64,000 nt of DNA from Planctomycetaceae bacterium (GCA_020638975.1 JACKHN010000006.1:313745-377744), one strand, 5' to 3'. Numbered from the stretch's first letter, positions 44,486-53,517 are shown. Numbers and translations are program-made. Notes: a model not told the origin generated them from the sequence alone.

Positions 44486-45110
44486 TTCTCTCGGCGAAGG
44501 TGTCTACTATGCCGAGTGCGACTATGCAGGAGTCGTGCGACGCTTGGTCGTGTTGTGCGTCGATCTGTCGCTATTGTTTTTCCTTGGCGTCGCGTGTTGG
44601 GTGTTGCTATTAATTGCGGCCTGGGACGGCAACCGGGGCGACTTCCGATGGGACCCCAACGGAGTCTTTTGGATCGGGATGATCGCCACCACTTGGTTCT
44701 ATCTCGTCGTCTTGAAACGGTCTTGGTTGCGAACGCTCGGATATCGAGTGACCGGAGTAAAAATTGTCACAACGCGTGGCGGCAGGCCTTCGCTGCTCCA
44801 ATTGACGTTTCGCACCATGCTACGGGTCTACTTCCCATTCAACTGCCTGCTCGACCTGATGTGGATCGGTGCCGATTCGGAACGGCAATCCCTGCGCGAC
44901 TGCTATGCCAATACCTACCTGGTGCGAGCCGATGCCGAACCGATTGGAAGGGGCTCCATTCACCTTGTCTATTACACGGCCGTTTGCTTCTCCTTGGTGT
45001 ACCCTCGGGTTGTTCGGCAATCTTCGACCGAACGATTCTCGAACGCGTCTACCGAATCAACCCGTTACATTCGAACTCATTCGCAAAATTCGCACGGAAC
45101 TTCTCGCTAG
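44466..45110 (+). CDS. RDD family integral membrane protein
   Basis: A 214-aa protein beginning at GTG 44466 (MNHKRDNSLGEGVYYAECDY), which overlaps the previous gene by 20 bp; translational coupling is likely. The RDD-type core starts with AGVVRRLVVLCVDLSLLFFLGVA, a second helix pair at WIGMIATTWFYLVVLKR and TLGYRVTGVKIVTTRGGRPSLLQLTFRTML, the usual RDD signature. About three to four membrane helices. Function unknown in most bacteria; transport or ion homeostasis roles have been suggested. The tail of about 40 residues (RQSSTERFSNASTESTRYIR) is Ser/Arg-rich and atypical. A hairpin terminator follows. Confidence 0.85.
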   Translation: MNHKRDNSLGEGVYYAECDYAGVVRRLVVLCVDLSLLFFLGVACWVLLLIAAWDGNRGDFRWDPNGVFWIGMIATTWFYLVVLKRSWLRTLGYRVTGVKIVTTRGGRPSLLQLTFRTMLRVYFPFNCLLDLMWIGADSERQSLRDCYANTYLVRADAEPIGRGSIHLVYYTAVCFSLVYPRVVRQSSTERFSNASTESTRYIRTHSQNSHGTSR

Positions 45111-45141
45111 CATTCGCGTCTAAGCTATAGTTAAGCAGAGT

Positions 45142-45180
45142 AGAGAAAGCCCTCAGCTTCGGCTGAGGGTACTTTTCTCT
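45142..45180 (+). terminator. Stem-loop terminator after RDD gene
   Basis: CCCTCAGC at 45150-45157 and GCTGAGGG at 45162-45169 form a perfect 8-bp stem closed by a stable TTCG tetraloop; flanking AGAGAAAG and CTTTTCTCT extend the pairing and supply the T-rich tail. It lies 32 bp after the RDD gene. Confidence 0.85.
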
Positions 45181-45317
45181 GAATGCCTTTTCGCAACTGC
45201 TCGCGTTCGTCGAGCAAGAACGTTCCCACTTCGCATCTCATGCAGCTTCGTACTGTGTCACGTCGGAATCTCGTGTTCGGAACTTACCGCCCCATTTTCG
45301 GTTCGAGAGGAGAAGTC

Positions 45318-45578
45318 ATGATTCATCTAACACACTCCGGTTCCAGCGGCGGTCGCCCTCTGTGCAACTGTCATCGCGTGTCGCATCAGGCGATGGGAGA
45401 CTCATTTCTCCCAGCCGTCTATGCCTCTTCAAGTCTGTTGCAGAGCGATGAGTTGTGTCTCGCGTGCCGGACAGTACTCGACGGTTGGAACGATATCGAC
45501 ACGGCTGCAGACATGACTCCGATCACATGGCTGGATGTTGAAGAGATTGCGCCCTCCTTCGCCGCACCGACAAGGTAG
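45318..45578 (+). CDS. Small Cys-containing protein of unknown function
   Basis: An 86-aa protein. The ATG at 45318 is preceded by GAGAGGAGAAG, a very strong ribosome binding site, so this start is preferred over an in-frame upstream one. The sequence has four cysteines in two pairs: PLCNCHRVSH (Cys-x-Cys) and DELCLACRTVLDGW (Cys-x2-Cys), with His residues between, suggesting a zinc-binding fold. No signal peptide or family is recognised. It lies between the RDD terminator and an SDR gene, 91 bp upstream of the latter. Confidence 0.65.
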   Translation: MIHLTHSGSSGGRPLCNCHRVSHQAMGDSFLPAVYASSSLLQSDELCLACRTVLDGWNDIDTAADMTPITWLDVEEIAPSFAAPTR

Positions 45579-45669
45579 CGGCACGTCTGGTCGCCGGTCG
45601 CAATATCCGGCATAATCCAACCGAAAGCAACTTAAATTAGATCGTTTGCAATTCGGTTGGGAGAGAGGC

Positions 45670-46449
45670 GTGACAGCATTAAACGGACGAGTTGCACTCG
45701 TCACCGGTGGCGGTCGAGGAATCGGCCACGCGATTGCTCTGCAACTGGCGGCGGCGGGTGCCCAGGTTGTGGTTGCGTCTCGCAGCCAGGATGAACTTGC
45801 GAGTGTGGTTCGCGAGATCTCCGATGCCGGAGGAGTTGCCGCTGCCGTGGAGTGTGATCTGTCCGACCGCAGCCAGACGCTCGCTCTCGTGGCAGACGCC
45901 GGCGAGCCCTTCGGCCCGGTTGATATTCTCGTCAACAACGCCGGCGTCGGCAGCAGCGCCGATCCACGACCCTTGGCCGAGTTTCGTGACGAGTTTTGGG
46001 ATTTGACGCTGGAAGTCAATCTCACCGCTCCCTATCTGCTATCGAAAGCCGCCTTGCCTCACATGCGGGAACAGAAGTGGGGTCGAATCATCACCGTGGC
46101 GTCGATCAACGGTCGCATTACGGCTCCCCATGCGGGTGCTTATGTCGCCAGCAAGCATGGCGTGTTGGGGCTTATGCGATCACTGGCCAGTGAACATGCG
46201 CCGGAAGGAATTACGGTGAATTGCATCTGCCCCGGCCCCGTTCAGACTCGGATGAACGATGTTCGCGTAGAGTACGATGCCGAGCGATTGGGCCGAGATC
46301 TCGAAGCTCACGAAAAACAGTTGACGCCCGTTGGCGGTCGTCTAATTCCGGCAGACATCGCTCCGATGGCGGTCTATTTGGCTAGTGATGCAGCGCGCAT
46401 GATCACAGGTCAAGCCTACAACATTGATGGCGGAATTTGCATGGCGTAG
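45670..46449 (+). CDS. Short-chain dehydrogenase/reductase, FabG-like
   Basis: A 259-aa classical SDR; GTG at 45670 with GGGAGAG upstream is preferred over a TTG 24 bases earlier. The cofactor motif TGGGRGIG is at residues 12-19, NNAG at about 89-92, the catalytic Ser145 in VASINGR, and Tyr158/Lys162 in YVASK. The C-terminus has YLASDAARMITGQAYNIDGGICMA, the typical ending of 3-oxoacyl-ACP-reductase-like or glucose/gluconate-type dehydrogenases. Substrate cannot be assigned; no fab genes are near. Confidence 0.92.
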   Translation: MTALNGRVALVTGGGRGIGHAIALQLAAAGAQVVVASRSQDELASVVREISDAGGVAAAVECDLSDRSQTLALVADAGEPFGPVDILVNNAGVGSSADPRPLAEFRDEFWDLTLEVNLTAPYLLSKAALPHMREQKWGRIITVASINGRITAPHAGAYVASKHGVLGLMRSLASEHAPEGITVNCICPGPVQTRMNDVRVEYDAERLGRDLEAHEKQLTPVGGRLIPADIAPMAVYLASDAARMITGQAYNIDGGICMA

Positions 46450-46673
46450 CATCGTACTGCCTGTCATGCTCCATGAGAAATGCTCCCGCGCAACCATTAG
46501 AACGGTCCTCTTGATAGTTGTCTTCCCAAGGCGACTGCGAATGGAGACGATTTCGAGGAGTTTGCAGTAACGCGCGTGGCTACGACAGAGTCGCATCAAT
46601 GGTTGTTTCCAACGCTCGTACCGAACAAAATGGATCGTTCGCCTGCTTCGAGACAAGTAACACGGAGGAATCG

Positions 46674-49259
46674 ATGATACTCACGCGAACTTTCAGATTG
46701 AAGTCGTGGACCTTTGCCATCGCAATCGGACTGCTGCTTGTGTCGTCTACTCAAGCAGATGAGTTTCAAGGCAATTGGCAAGAGTCGGCGGATCGTGTCT
46801 GGGCAGGGCGAGCATATTGGGCGAACCGTCTACAGGATTGGCAAGTCCAAGGCGGTCGGCTCGAATGTATTCAAGCCCAGGCTCGCTATCCCATGCGAAC
46901 CGTTCATTTGCTAACGCATCAATTGAACGATTCGACGGGACACCTCACGGCGAGCGTTCGCGCCGGCCTTATCGGCGGTGAATTGGTTAGTGAGGAGTCG
47001 GCGGTTGGTATGCTACTCGGCGCTGGAGGTGGCGAGATTGACTATCGCGCTGCGGCGATCATTCATAACAGCAGCGGTCCAGGAGCAGGGTTGTTCATTG
47101 GCGTGGATGGGCTTGGGAGGGCGTTCATTCGCGACTTCGAAGCACCCGAAAGCGACCGGGGCGTTCAAGTTGGCAATGCGACCGTCGGAATCGCTGCCCA
47201 AGAAGTGCTAAAGGACGTTTCAATTCGTCTCCTCGGGGCTGTCGATCCGATGGACCCAGAGCGGTACTTTCTGCGCGTCTCCATACACGACCCTGAATCC
47301 GATCGCCTCTTCAGCGTCGCCGCACGAGCCGTGGCAACCAAACGCGTGATTGGTAATTTCGCATTGGTTTCTCACCCCGGCATTGCTCCGAAGACGGGGA
47401 GATACTGGTTTCAAGACTGGCGGGTGTCGGGCGAAAAAGTCACCGAACATCCCGATCAAACCGCCGGACCAATACTCGGTTCGCAGTACACACTCAGCCG
47501 CAACACCCTTAAGATGACGGCCCAGTTGATGCCCATCGGCGAGACCGAATCGCAGCAAGTGGAACTGTATTCGAAGCACGGCGACGCCTGGAAACTCGCT
47601 GGCACTGCGGAGATTATAACGCCTGGTTGGACCGCGACTTTTCGTGTTGCGGACTGGGATGCGACGATGGATACGCCCTATCGCATCGATTACGCCGGCT
47701 CGCATTGGGAAGGAACAGTCCGCCGCGATCCTACTAATAAAGAGACGATCGTTGTCGCCGGCTTCACGGGCAACCACAACAATCGCCATGGGCTGGAACG
47801 TAGTCCATTCAATTGGACGACCGGCATGTGGTTCCCTCACCACGATCTGACGACTCAAGTCGCTAAGCACAAACCTGACCTGCTGTTCTTCAGCGGAGAC
47901 CAAGTCTATGAAGGCGCCAGTCCCACGCATCCTGATATCCAAAACATCAAACTCGACTACATGTACAAGTGGTATCTGTTCAGCTGGGCTTATCGCGATT
48001 TGACCAAAGATATCCCCTCGGTCACGATCCCTGACGATCACGATGTCTATCAAGGCAATCTGTGGGGTGAGGGTGGTCGGAAAGCGGATAAGGACGACAA
48101 GGGCGGCTACGTGCACCTCGCTGCATTCGTGAAGATGTCAGAACGCACGCAAACCAGCCACCTTCCCGATGCTTATCACAACGAGCCCCTAGAGCAAGGA
48201 ATTCGCTCCTACTACACCGACCTAAACTACGGGCGAATCAGTTTCGCAATTCTGGAAGATCGGAAGTTCAAGAGCGGTTGCAACGGGCGAGTTCCCGATT
48301 CGGGCAGCACTCGCGCGGATCACATTACCGACCCGGATTTCGATGTTTTAAAGGCCGATGTCCCTGGATTGCAGTTGCTTGGCAAACGCCAAGAAACGTT
48401 CCTCGAGGAGTGGGGACAGGACTGGCAGGGCGTGGACATGAAGGTCGCACTCTCGCAGACGGTCTTCGCAAACCTAGCGACCCATCATGGCTCGGCACTC
48501 GAGTACCTGCGTGCTGATCTCGACTCGAACGGCTGGCCGCAATCCGGTCGGAATCGAGCGGTCGATTTACTGCGGCGTTGCTTCGCATTTCACATCGGGG
48601 GTGATCAGCACCTAGCCACGATCGTGCATCATGGTATTGACACCTGGGACGACGCTTGCTGGTCTTTTGTCGTGCCGAGTATCGCGAACTTCTATCCCCG
48701 CGCGTTTGCCCCGAAGAATACCGGCAAGTACGAGTTTCCTGCCGTCGAGGATTGCACGGGAAGATATCGCGACGGCTTCATGAACTACGTAACGGTTTAC
48801 GCGGCAACCAATCCCGGGCAACCCATGGGACACGAACCAGCTGATTTGCACGATAAAATGCCAGGCTACGGCATTGTGCGTCTGAATAAAGCGACACGAT
48901 CAATCGAGATGGAATGCTGGCCACGCTTTGCGGATCCGGATAACCCCAACGACAAGCCCTACTTTGGTTGGCCCAAGACGATCTCGCAGGAAGACAACTA
49001 CGGACGGAAGGCTTTGGGGCATTTGGCGACGGTGAACGTCAGTGGCATCACGGATCCGGTCGTGCAAGTCGTGGAAGAAGGTTCCAATTCGGTTGTCTAC
49101 ACACTGCGAATTAACGGTTCGAAGTTTCGTCCCAAGGTATTTGCGGCAAGTAGCTACACAATCAATGTTAGCGACGGCACCAAAGAGAAAGTCAAAACCC
49201 TCTCCGGGATGAGAATCGTTCCCGAAAACGAGAATGTAACAGTCAATGTTGAGTTGTAG
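46674..49259 (+). CDS. PhoD-like phosphatase / metallophosphoesterase, secreted
   Basis: An 861-aa protein. ATG at 46674 with GGAGG upstream, preferred over a start 156 bases earlier. Signal peptide at 1-24 (FAIAIGLLLVSSTQADEF). The first 330 residues are a beta-rich region of unknown role. The metallophosphatase part begins at about 350: VVAGFTGNHNNRHG, DLLFFSGDQVYEGAS (GDQVYE), TIPDDHDVYQGNLWGEGG, ALSQTVFANLA and FHIGGDQHLATIVHHG, which give Asp, Asn and His metal ligands as in PhoD-type alkaline phosphatases/phosphodiesterases. It probably releases phosphate from organic phosphates outside the cytoplasm. The next gene starts 16 bp downstream. Confidence 0.9.
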   Translation: MILTRTFRLKSWTFAIAIGLLLVSSTQADEFQGNWQESADRVWAGRAYWANRLQDWQVQGGRLECIQAQARYPMRTVHLLTHQLNDSTGHLTASVRAGLIGGELVSEESAVGMLLGAGGGEIDYRAAAIIHNSSGPGAGLFIGVDGLGRAFIRDFEAPESDRGVQVGNATVGIAAQEVLKDVSIRLLGAVDPMDPERYFLRVSIHDPESDRLFSVAARAVATKRVIGNFALVSHPGIAPKTGRYWFQDWRVSGEKVTEHPDQTAGPILGSQYTLSRNTLKMTAQLMPIGETESQQVELYSKHGDAWKLAGTAEIITPGWTATFRVADWDATMDTPYRIDYAGSHWEGTVRRDPTNKETIVVAGFTGNHNNRHGLERSPFNWTTGMWFPHHDLTTQVAKHKPDLLFFSGDQVYEGASPTHPDIQNIKLDYMYKWYLFSWAYRDLTKDIPSVTIPDDHDVYQGNLWGEGGRKADKDDKGGYVHLAAFVKMSERTQTSHLPDAYHNEPLEQGIRSYYTDLNYGRISFAILEDRKFKSGCNGRVPDSGSTRADHITDPDFDVLKADVPGLQLLGKRQETFLEEWGQDWQGVDMKVALSQTVFANLATHHGSALEYLRADLDSNGWPQSGRNRAVDLLRRCFAFHIGGDQHLATIVHHGIDTWDDACWSFVVPSIANFYPRAFAPKNTGKYEFPAVEDCTGRYRDGFMNYVTVYAATNPGQPMGHEPADLHDKMPGYGIVRLNKATRSIEMECWPRFADPDNPNDKPYFGWPKTISQEDNYGRKALGHLATVNVSGITDPVVQVVEEGSNSVVYTLRINGSKFRPKVFAASSYTINVSDGTKEKVKTLSGMRIVPENENVTVNVEL

Positions 49260-49275
49260 AGTATCTGGAACTAGC

Positions 49276-50154
49276 ATGCATCACGATTTTAAATACGCCG
49301 TTGTCGCTTTTCTGCTGGTCACCGGTTCCGTCAGCGGACGACTCGCGGCAGAAGACGCATTTGTTGAATTGGCCGGTTGGATCAAGGCAAGCGGTGGCAG
49401 CGCCGAGGATCTCGTCGCCTGGCCCGAACTGCTCGTCGAAGAGGGCAAGGCATTCGAAGCGAAGGAAGCTGTTTACCTAAAGTTGTCCGCCTGGCCTGCA
49501 TCGAATCGCGTCACTTTCCCTCGGCTAAACAACCCGACGAAGAAGGTCTTTCTACTCGGCAAGCCTGACGAGGAATTGAAGTTGACGCCCGAACCATCCG
49601 AGTGGCGAGTCGATTTGCCGAAGGTCAAACCAGATGCGGCACATGCCGTCGTCGTTGTGCAAACCATCGGCGAACCGCATTTGCCGCTTGAACCCGAGAG
49701 CGTGTCGGCGGACGACAAGGGAGTCTTCGTCCTATCGGCTCACAAATCGCTCACGCACGGCGAGATGCTGCGTTACGAACCACAGCCTCATAAGAACACG
49801 GTCGGCTACTGGACTAAACCAGCGGATTGGGCGCAGTGGCAACTCGACGTTGCACGCGGCGGAAAATACAAACTCCATGTCCTGCAAGGCTGCGGAACGG
49901 GACAGGGTGGCAGTGTCGTCGGCATCCACATTCGTCAATCGTCAGATGCGCTGAGCAAGCCTGCCATACGTTTCGAAGTAGAAGACACTGGTCACTTCCA
50001 GAACTTTGTGACTCGCGAGTTAGGCGAGATTGAATTAAAGACGCCTGGGCAGTACACGCTGGAGTTGCGTCCGGAGCGCCTCGCCAACAAAGCAGTGATG
50101 GATGTGCGAGAGGTGCGATTGGTTCCCGTTTCAGGCACAGAAGGCGAGCGTTAG
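49276..50154 (+). CDS. Secreted protein resembling the C-terminal half of alpha-L-fucosidase, carbohydrate-binding-like
   Basis: A 292-aa protein with signal peptide (YAVVAFLLVTGSVSGRLAAE). Residues 65-140 (AVYLKLSAWPASNRVTFPRL, KKVFLLGKPDEELKLTPEPS, VDLPKVKPDAAHAVVVVQTIGEPH) resemble the end of family-29 alpha-L-fucosidases, but the catalytic barrel is absent. The rest (AQWQLDVARGGKYKLHVLQG; GQYTLELRPERLANKAVMDVRE) looks like a CBM/DUF5077-type beta sandwich, so this may be a carbohydrate-binding accessory protein or a relic. It starts 16 bp after the PhoD-like gene and is likely cotranscribed. Confidence 0.75.
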   Translation: MHHDFKYAVVAFLLVTGSVSGRLAAEDAFVELAGWIKASGGSAEDLVAWPELLVEEGKAFEAKEAVYLKLSAWPASNRVTFPRLNNPTKKVFLLGKPDEELKLTPEPSEWRVDLPKVKPDAAHAVVVVQTIGEPHLPLEPESVSADDKGVFVLSAHKSLTHGEMLRYEPQPHKNTVGYWTKPADWAQWQLDVARGGKYKLHVLQGCGTGQGGSVVGIHIRQSSDALSKPAIRFEVEDTGHFQNFVTRELGEIELKTPGQYTLELRPERLANKAVMDVREVRLVPVSGTEGER

Positions 50155-50156
50155 AG

Positions 50157-50245
50157 CGGTCTTTGGGTAAGTGCAGCGTTGTTTCGTCAAGATTCCCCTG
50201 GGATGAGAGCGTCACAGACGCTACACGCCCGTGCGACTCGCACGA
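50157..50245 (+). repeat. Interspersed repeat family B, copy 3
   Basis: Begins CGGTCTTTGGGTAAGTGCAG 2 bp after the TAG of the preceding gene, and shows the same order as copy 1, ending with the palindrome GTGCGACTCGCAC. Sequence differs by scattered substitutions. As with the other two copies, the element abuts a stop codon. Confidence 0.8.
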
Positions 50246-50626
50246 GGTCGCGGACGATGAACATTCGGAGCGGGGCGTGACGCTCCAGCGATCATCCTAC
50301 CGTTGCAGTTTCCAAAAGGCATCCCTTCATCCACGGAAGGGATACCGTGGCAAGCCGCGGGGCTGGTTTCGGAGTCAGTTGATCGAGCGGCGTGGCGAGG
50401 GCATCGTTCAGGTAGGCCCGTCGCCCGGATCGACGAATGTGCGATTCATATCGTTGCCGATCAAACCCTGCGGAAGCACCCTCGTTAGAACAGCAAATGG
50501 TGCCTTAAGAATAAGTCAGAAATAACTTCGGCATTTCGAGAGTAGGGTCCGCAGTGCGGACCTGGAATCCCTGAGGTCCTCACAGCGGACCCTACGCAAA
50601 AGAAGAAGTTATTGTTAAGCCGGTCC
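50246..50626. other. Intergenic sequence with an inverted repeat (50542-50595)
   Basis: No gene is recognised. GTAGGGTCCGC at 50542-50552 and GCGGACCCTAC at 50585-50595 form an 11-bp inverted repeat enclosing a smaller hairpin (GTCCGC-AGT-GCGGAC). Open frames at 50163-50525 and 50303-50488 lack ribosome binding sites and family resemblance. Confidence 0.55.
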
Positions 50627-50782
50627 TTAGTGCTGCGTTGCACCTTGATTTTAGGGTTTGCCCGTTTCGTGAGCCGTGACGCGTAAGCGGTCGGGCGGCG
50701 AGGAATGCAGGGCGCGCCCGTGGGCCTTACGGCCAGCGGCTCACTTCATTCACCCTAATCCTTAGCTGTAACGCAGCGCTAG
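50627..50782 (-). mobile_element. MITE-like element, family D, copy 2 (inverted)
   Basis: A 156-bp inverted copy of the element at 11314-11459. Left end TTAGTGCTGCGTTGC, right end GTAACGCAGCGCTAG; the core GTTTCGTGAGCCGTGACGCG and the ATTTTAGGG segments are shared. About 10 bp longer than copy 1 in the middle (GGGCGCGCCCGTGGGCC). No transposase is nearby. The intervening sequence 50783-50969 shows nothing recognisable. Confidence 0.75.
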
Positions 50783-50969
50783 CTAAGAATCGCTCAAAGA
50801 CTTCGGATAACATCGCGCACCTCCGTGCAACGAAAAACATCGCCATACACGACAATCGCCAGTTAGCGATACCCTGACAGCCTTGCTTTAAGAGCCTGTT
50901 CTGCCAATGACCTCCAAGCTCAAGAGCGGTGAGTTCGCCAAGCAAGCCGCATCGGCTGCGGTGAGCGGA

Positions 50970-52214
50970 TTAAACGGGGGAAGCGGTCCGTTGTTCAGCA
51001 CTTCGTTCGTACGGTCGATCGGATTGAACCTCGATGTCCCAAGCGCTACGGTAGCTGTAGTGGATTCCTCGCCAACTCACTTGCCTTCGGAAATGTGCGT
51101 AGATCGCACAAAGGTAATATAGCGGTGGCAGCAGAGGGGCTGCGACGAAACATTTGATCCATGCGGCCAGCGGCGAGGAGGTAGAACCGCCATGCCGACG
51201 AATCACGCGAAAGACGTGACTCTCGACCCAAAAGTGCGCCAAGCAGAGCAATAGGCCAAAGGCTCCGCAGATACTCGCGACGATCGCAGCCTTGGGAATA
51301 TCGCCAAGCAGAAGGAAAATCAAGAGGCAGACGGCCCCCCAGACCGCAGGCAAGGCGAGCAGCAGGCTGTCGGCCAAGATCGCATACCAACGCGGATGAT
51401 AGAGTCGGACCCATGTCATTTGCCTCGCGAGAAATGAGAGGCACGGCCAAAAACTGATCGTCTCGCGAACCGCACTTGTCGCTTCCGGCACGATTTGGAC
51501 TCGCAATCGACGTTCGGCGAGAATCGGCGTCAGCGTCAGATCAGCGCAGAATGCTTGTTGCCAATATCGATTGTTCCGCGCGATATCCAAAACATCGCGT
51601 CGAATTGCCAGCGAGCCGCCCCAGGGAATTTGATGTGTGTGTCGTTGCGGTTCGGCGAACGAGTTCCACAAGTAACGAACGGTCGTTCCCCACTCGCTGC
51701 TCTCGGGAATACACCAGCGAATTCCCGTTGCCGCGCCTACCTGTGGATCGTGCAACGGCGCGACGAGTGATCGCAACCAGTTTGTCGCAGTGATGACGTC
51801 GGCATCGGCAATCGCAATCGCCTCGCACTGCTCGGGAAGATCGCTGACAGCCTCTAACACAGAACTCATCAAGAGTGAGCGTTGCTTGGAGCGTATCCGG
51901 AGTGGCTTGACCGTGACAGGGACTGACGAGCCAACGACCGCTTCCTGAGCGATATCCCATGCGGGATCATGGATGCTATCGACGACAACGACGACTTCGT
52001 AGTTGGCGTAGTCTTGAGCGAGCAGCCCTTTAATACAGTCTCGCAGAAATGGATCGTCTCCGCGTAAACACAGCACCACACGTACCATCGGAGCATACTC
52101 GGCGGTGGCGAGGGAAGGGCCCTTATTGAAAATGCGAACGTAGTGGCCAGCGATCAACAGCGTGCGAAGCGCCGCAGCCAAGCAGAGCAAGGACAAGCCC
52201 CAAATGGCAATCAT
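50970..52214 (-). CDS. Membrane glycosyltransferase, GT2/ceramide-glucosyltransferase-like
   Basis: A 414-aa protein. The ATG at 52214 overlaps the upstream gene's TGA as ATGA, with AGAAGG upstream; a GTG 33 bases earlier is the alternative. One N-terminal helix (about 1-22) and three to four C-terminal helices (about 280-385) flank a GT-A domain: VVVVVD near 79 (D1), ADADV with DAD at 137-139 (D2), Asp225 (D3 region), and RQMTW at 264-268 in place of the (Q/R)xxRW signature. This layout is that of GT21 ceramide glucosyltransferases and hopanoid HpnI-type enzymes. It probably glycosylates a membrane lipid. Overlap with an alpha-oxoamine synthase gene supports that. Confidence 0.78.
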   Translation of the reverse strand: MIAIWGLSLLCLAAALRTLLIAGHYVRIFNKGPSLATAEYAPMVRVVLCLRGDDPFLRDCIKGLLAQDYANYEVVVVVDSIHDPAWDIAQEAVVGSSVPVTVKPLRIRSKQRSLLMSSVLEAVSDLPEQCEAIAIADADVITATNWLRSLVAPLHDPQVGAATGIRWCIPESSEWGTTVRYLWNSFAEPQRHTHQIPWGGSLAIRRDVLDIARNNRYWQQAFCADLTLTPILAERRLRVQIVPEATSAVRETISFWPCLSFLARQMTWVRLYHPRWYAILADSLLLALPAVWGAVCLLIFLLLGDIPKAAIVASICGAFGLLLCLAHFWVESHVFRVIRRHGGSTSSPLAAWIKCFVAAPLLPPLYYLCAIYAHFRRQVSWRGIHYSYRSAWDIEVQSDRPYERSAEQRTASPV

Positions 52215-53503
52215 GCAACACCTTCTAATCCAACGAAACAAACGCACCTGCTGACATTGCCGATAGCTTCCAACAGCCCTTCGATCGCCTCCCAGGTGTG
52301 ATTCGCGTTGATTTGCACTCGCAAGAGTCCTCCGTTAAGAGGTACTGCCGGATAGGTTACCGACTGAACATAGTAGCCGAGTTCGAACAGTCGGCGACCG
52401 GCTTCCAACGTCTTCTCAATGTCGCCCACGACGATCGAAACAATGGGGCCAATCCCACCACGGAACTTGACTCCCTTCTGTCGCAGGCCGCTCGTGAAGT
52501 GGTTCACACGCGCGCGGAGTTCGCCGAGCAAACACTCATGCTCTGGCGACTCGACGATATCCAGCACCTGTTTGATTACTTCAAGGTAGGGCGGCGGAAT
52601 TGGACCACTGAAAATGTAGCTGTCAGACTTCAGCTTCAAAATCAACTTCAAGGCAGGTGTGCATGTGATAAACCCACCTAAAGCTGAAAATCCTTTCGAG
52701 AGAGAACCCACGTAGAGAATGTCTCGCAGTGATCCGATGGGTTCGTAGGCCGCACCTTTTCCGCCGGGACCGACAACTCCCGTGCCGTGTGCGTCGTCAA
52801 CGTAGAGCAACGCCCCATGCTGTTTTGCCGCTGTGTCGAGTTCGCCCAATCGCGGTGTTTCTCCGGTCATACTGTAGACACCGTCAACAACAACGATACA
52901 GTTGGCCTTCTTGGGCCGTTTACACACCTTGGCGAGCGCGTCGGGGTCGTTCGCATCGAACTCACGAACTTCAGCACCATTGGCGGACGCGATCTTACTC
53001 GCCTTCCAAATGCTGTTATGCGAGAAGCGATCGATGGCCAATACGTCGCCTTTGCCTGCCAAGGCCGGTAAGGCTCCTGCATGCAGCTTGGTGACACAAG
53101 GAAATAGCAATGTATCTTCGACGTCTAGCCACGCTGCCAACCGGCTCTCGACTTCTTCATATGGCTCGATACTGTAGAACGTCCGCGACGAATACTGATG
53201 GACTCCCCACTTTTCGACGCCACGGTGGACGGCGTCTTGCAATCGCGGATCGAAATCAAGCCCCAAAAAGTTGGCGGATCCGAAGTTGACGACCCGTTGG
53301 CCCTCCATGAAGCCAACGCGATGCTTGTCGCAGGATCCCATCGACAGATCCTTCATATGGTCCCCACCAGTCCTTTCGAGAAACCCCAAGGCGACTCGAA
53401 CGTAACGATCCTTTCTGAGATGCTCACAAAGCTGCTCAACCCGTGACGCGGTTTTAGACGCGTGCCCGTTCAGACTACGTAGGAATATTGGGTTGACTTG
53501 CAT
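52211..53503 (-). CDS. Alpha-oxoamine synthase family (serine palmitoyltransferase/KBL/BioF-like), PLP-dependent
   Basis: A 430-aa PLP enzyme. VNFGSANFLGLDFDPRLQDA, GVHQYSSRTFYSIEPYEEVE (GSGG-region equivalent), VVVDGVYSMTGETPRLGEL, VDDAHGTGVVGPGGKG at 235-250 (His239 stacks the PLP) and VGSLSKGFSALGGF with Schiff-base Lys270 identify the alpha-oxoamine synthase family. Members condense an acyl-CoA/ACP with an amino acid (serine for sphingolipids, alanine for biotin). An extra N-terminal 45-60 residues with KTASRVEQLCEHLRKDR precede the domain. Overlaps the glycosyltransferase gene by 4 bp, suggesting serine palmitoyltransferase-like function; biotin genes are not nearby. Confidence 0.82.
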   Translation of the reverse strand: MQVNPIFLRSLNGHASKTASRVEQLCEHLRKDRYVRVALGFLERTGGDHMKDLSMGSCDKHRVGFMEGQRVVNFGSANFLGLDFDPRLQDAVHRGVEKWGVHQYSSRTFYSIEPYEEVESRLAAWLDVEDTLLFPCVTKLHAGALPALAGKGDVLAIDRFSHNSIWKASKIASANGAEVREFDANDPDALAKVCKRPKKANCIVVVDGVYSMTGETPRLGELDTAAKQHGALLYVDDAHGTGVVGPGGKGAAYEPIGSLRDILYVGSLSKGFSALGGFITCTPALKLILKLKSDSYIFSGPIPPPYLEVIKQVLDIVESPEHECLLGELRARVNHFTSGLRQKGVKFRGGIGPIVSIVVGDIEKTLEAGRRLFELGYYVQSVTYPAVPLNGGLLRVQINANHTWEAIEGLLEAIGNVSRCVCFVGLEGVA

Positions 53504-53517
53504 GTTTCCGACCGCTC

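Noticed and set aside
50163..50525. Open frames of 120 and 61 aa in the repeat-rich region after 50155
   Set aside because: They overlap a family B repeat and show shadow-like composition with no ribosome binding site.
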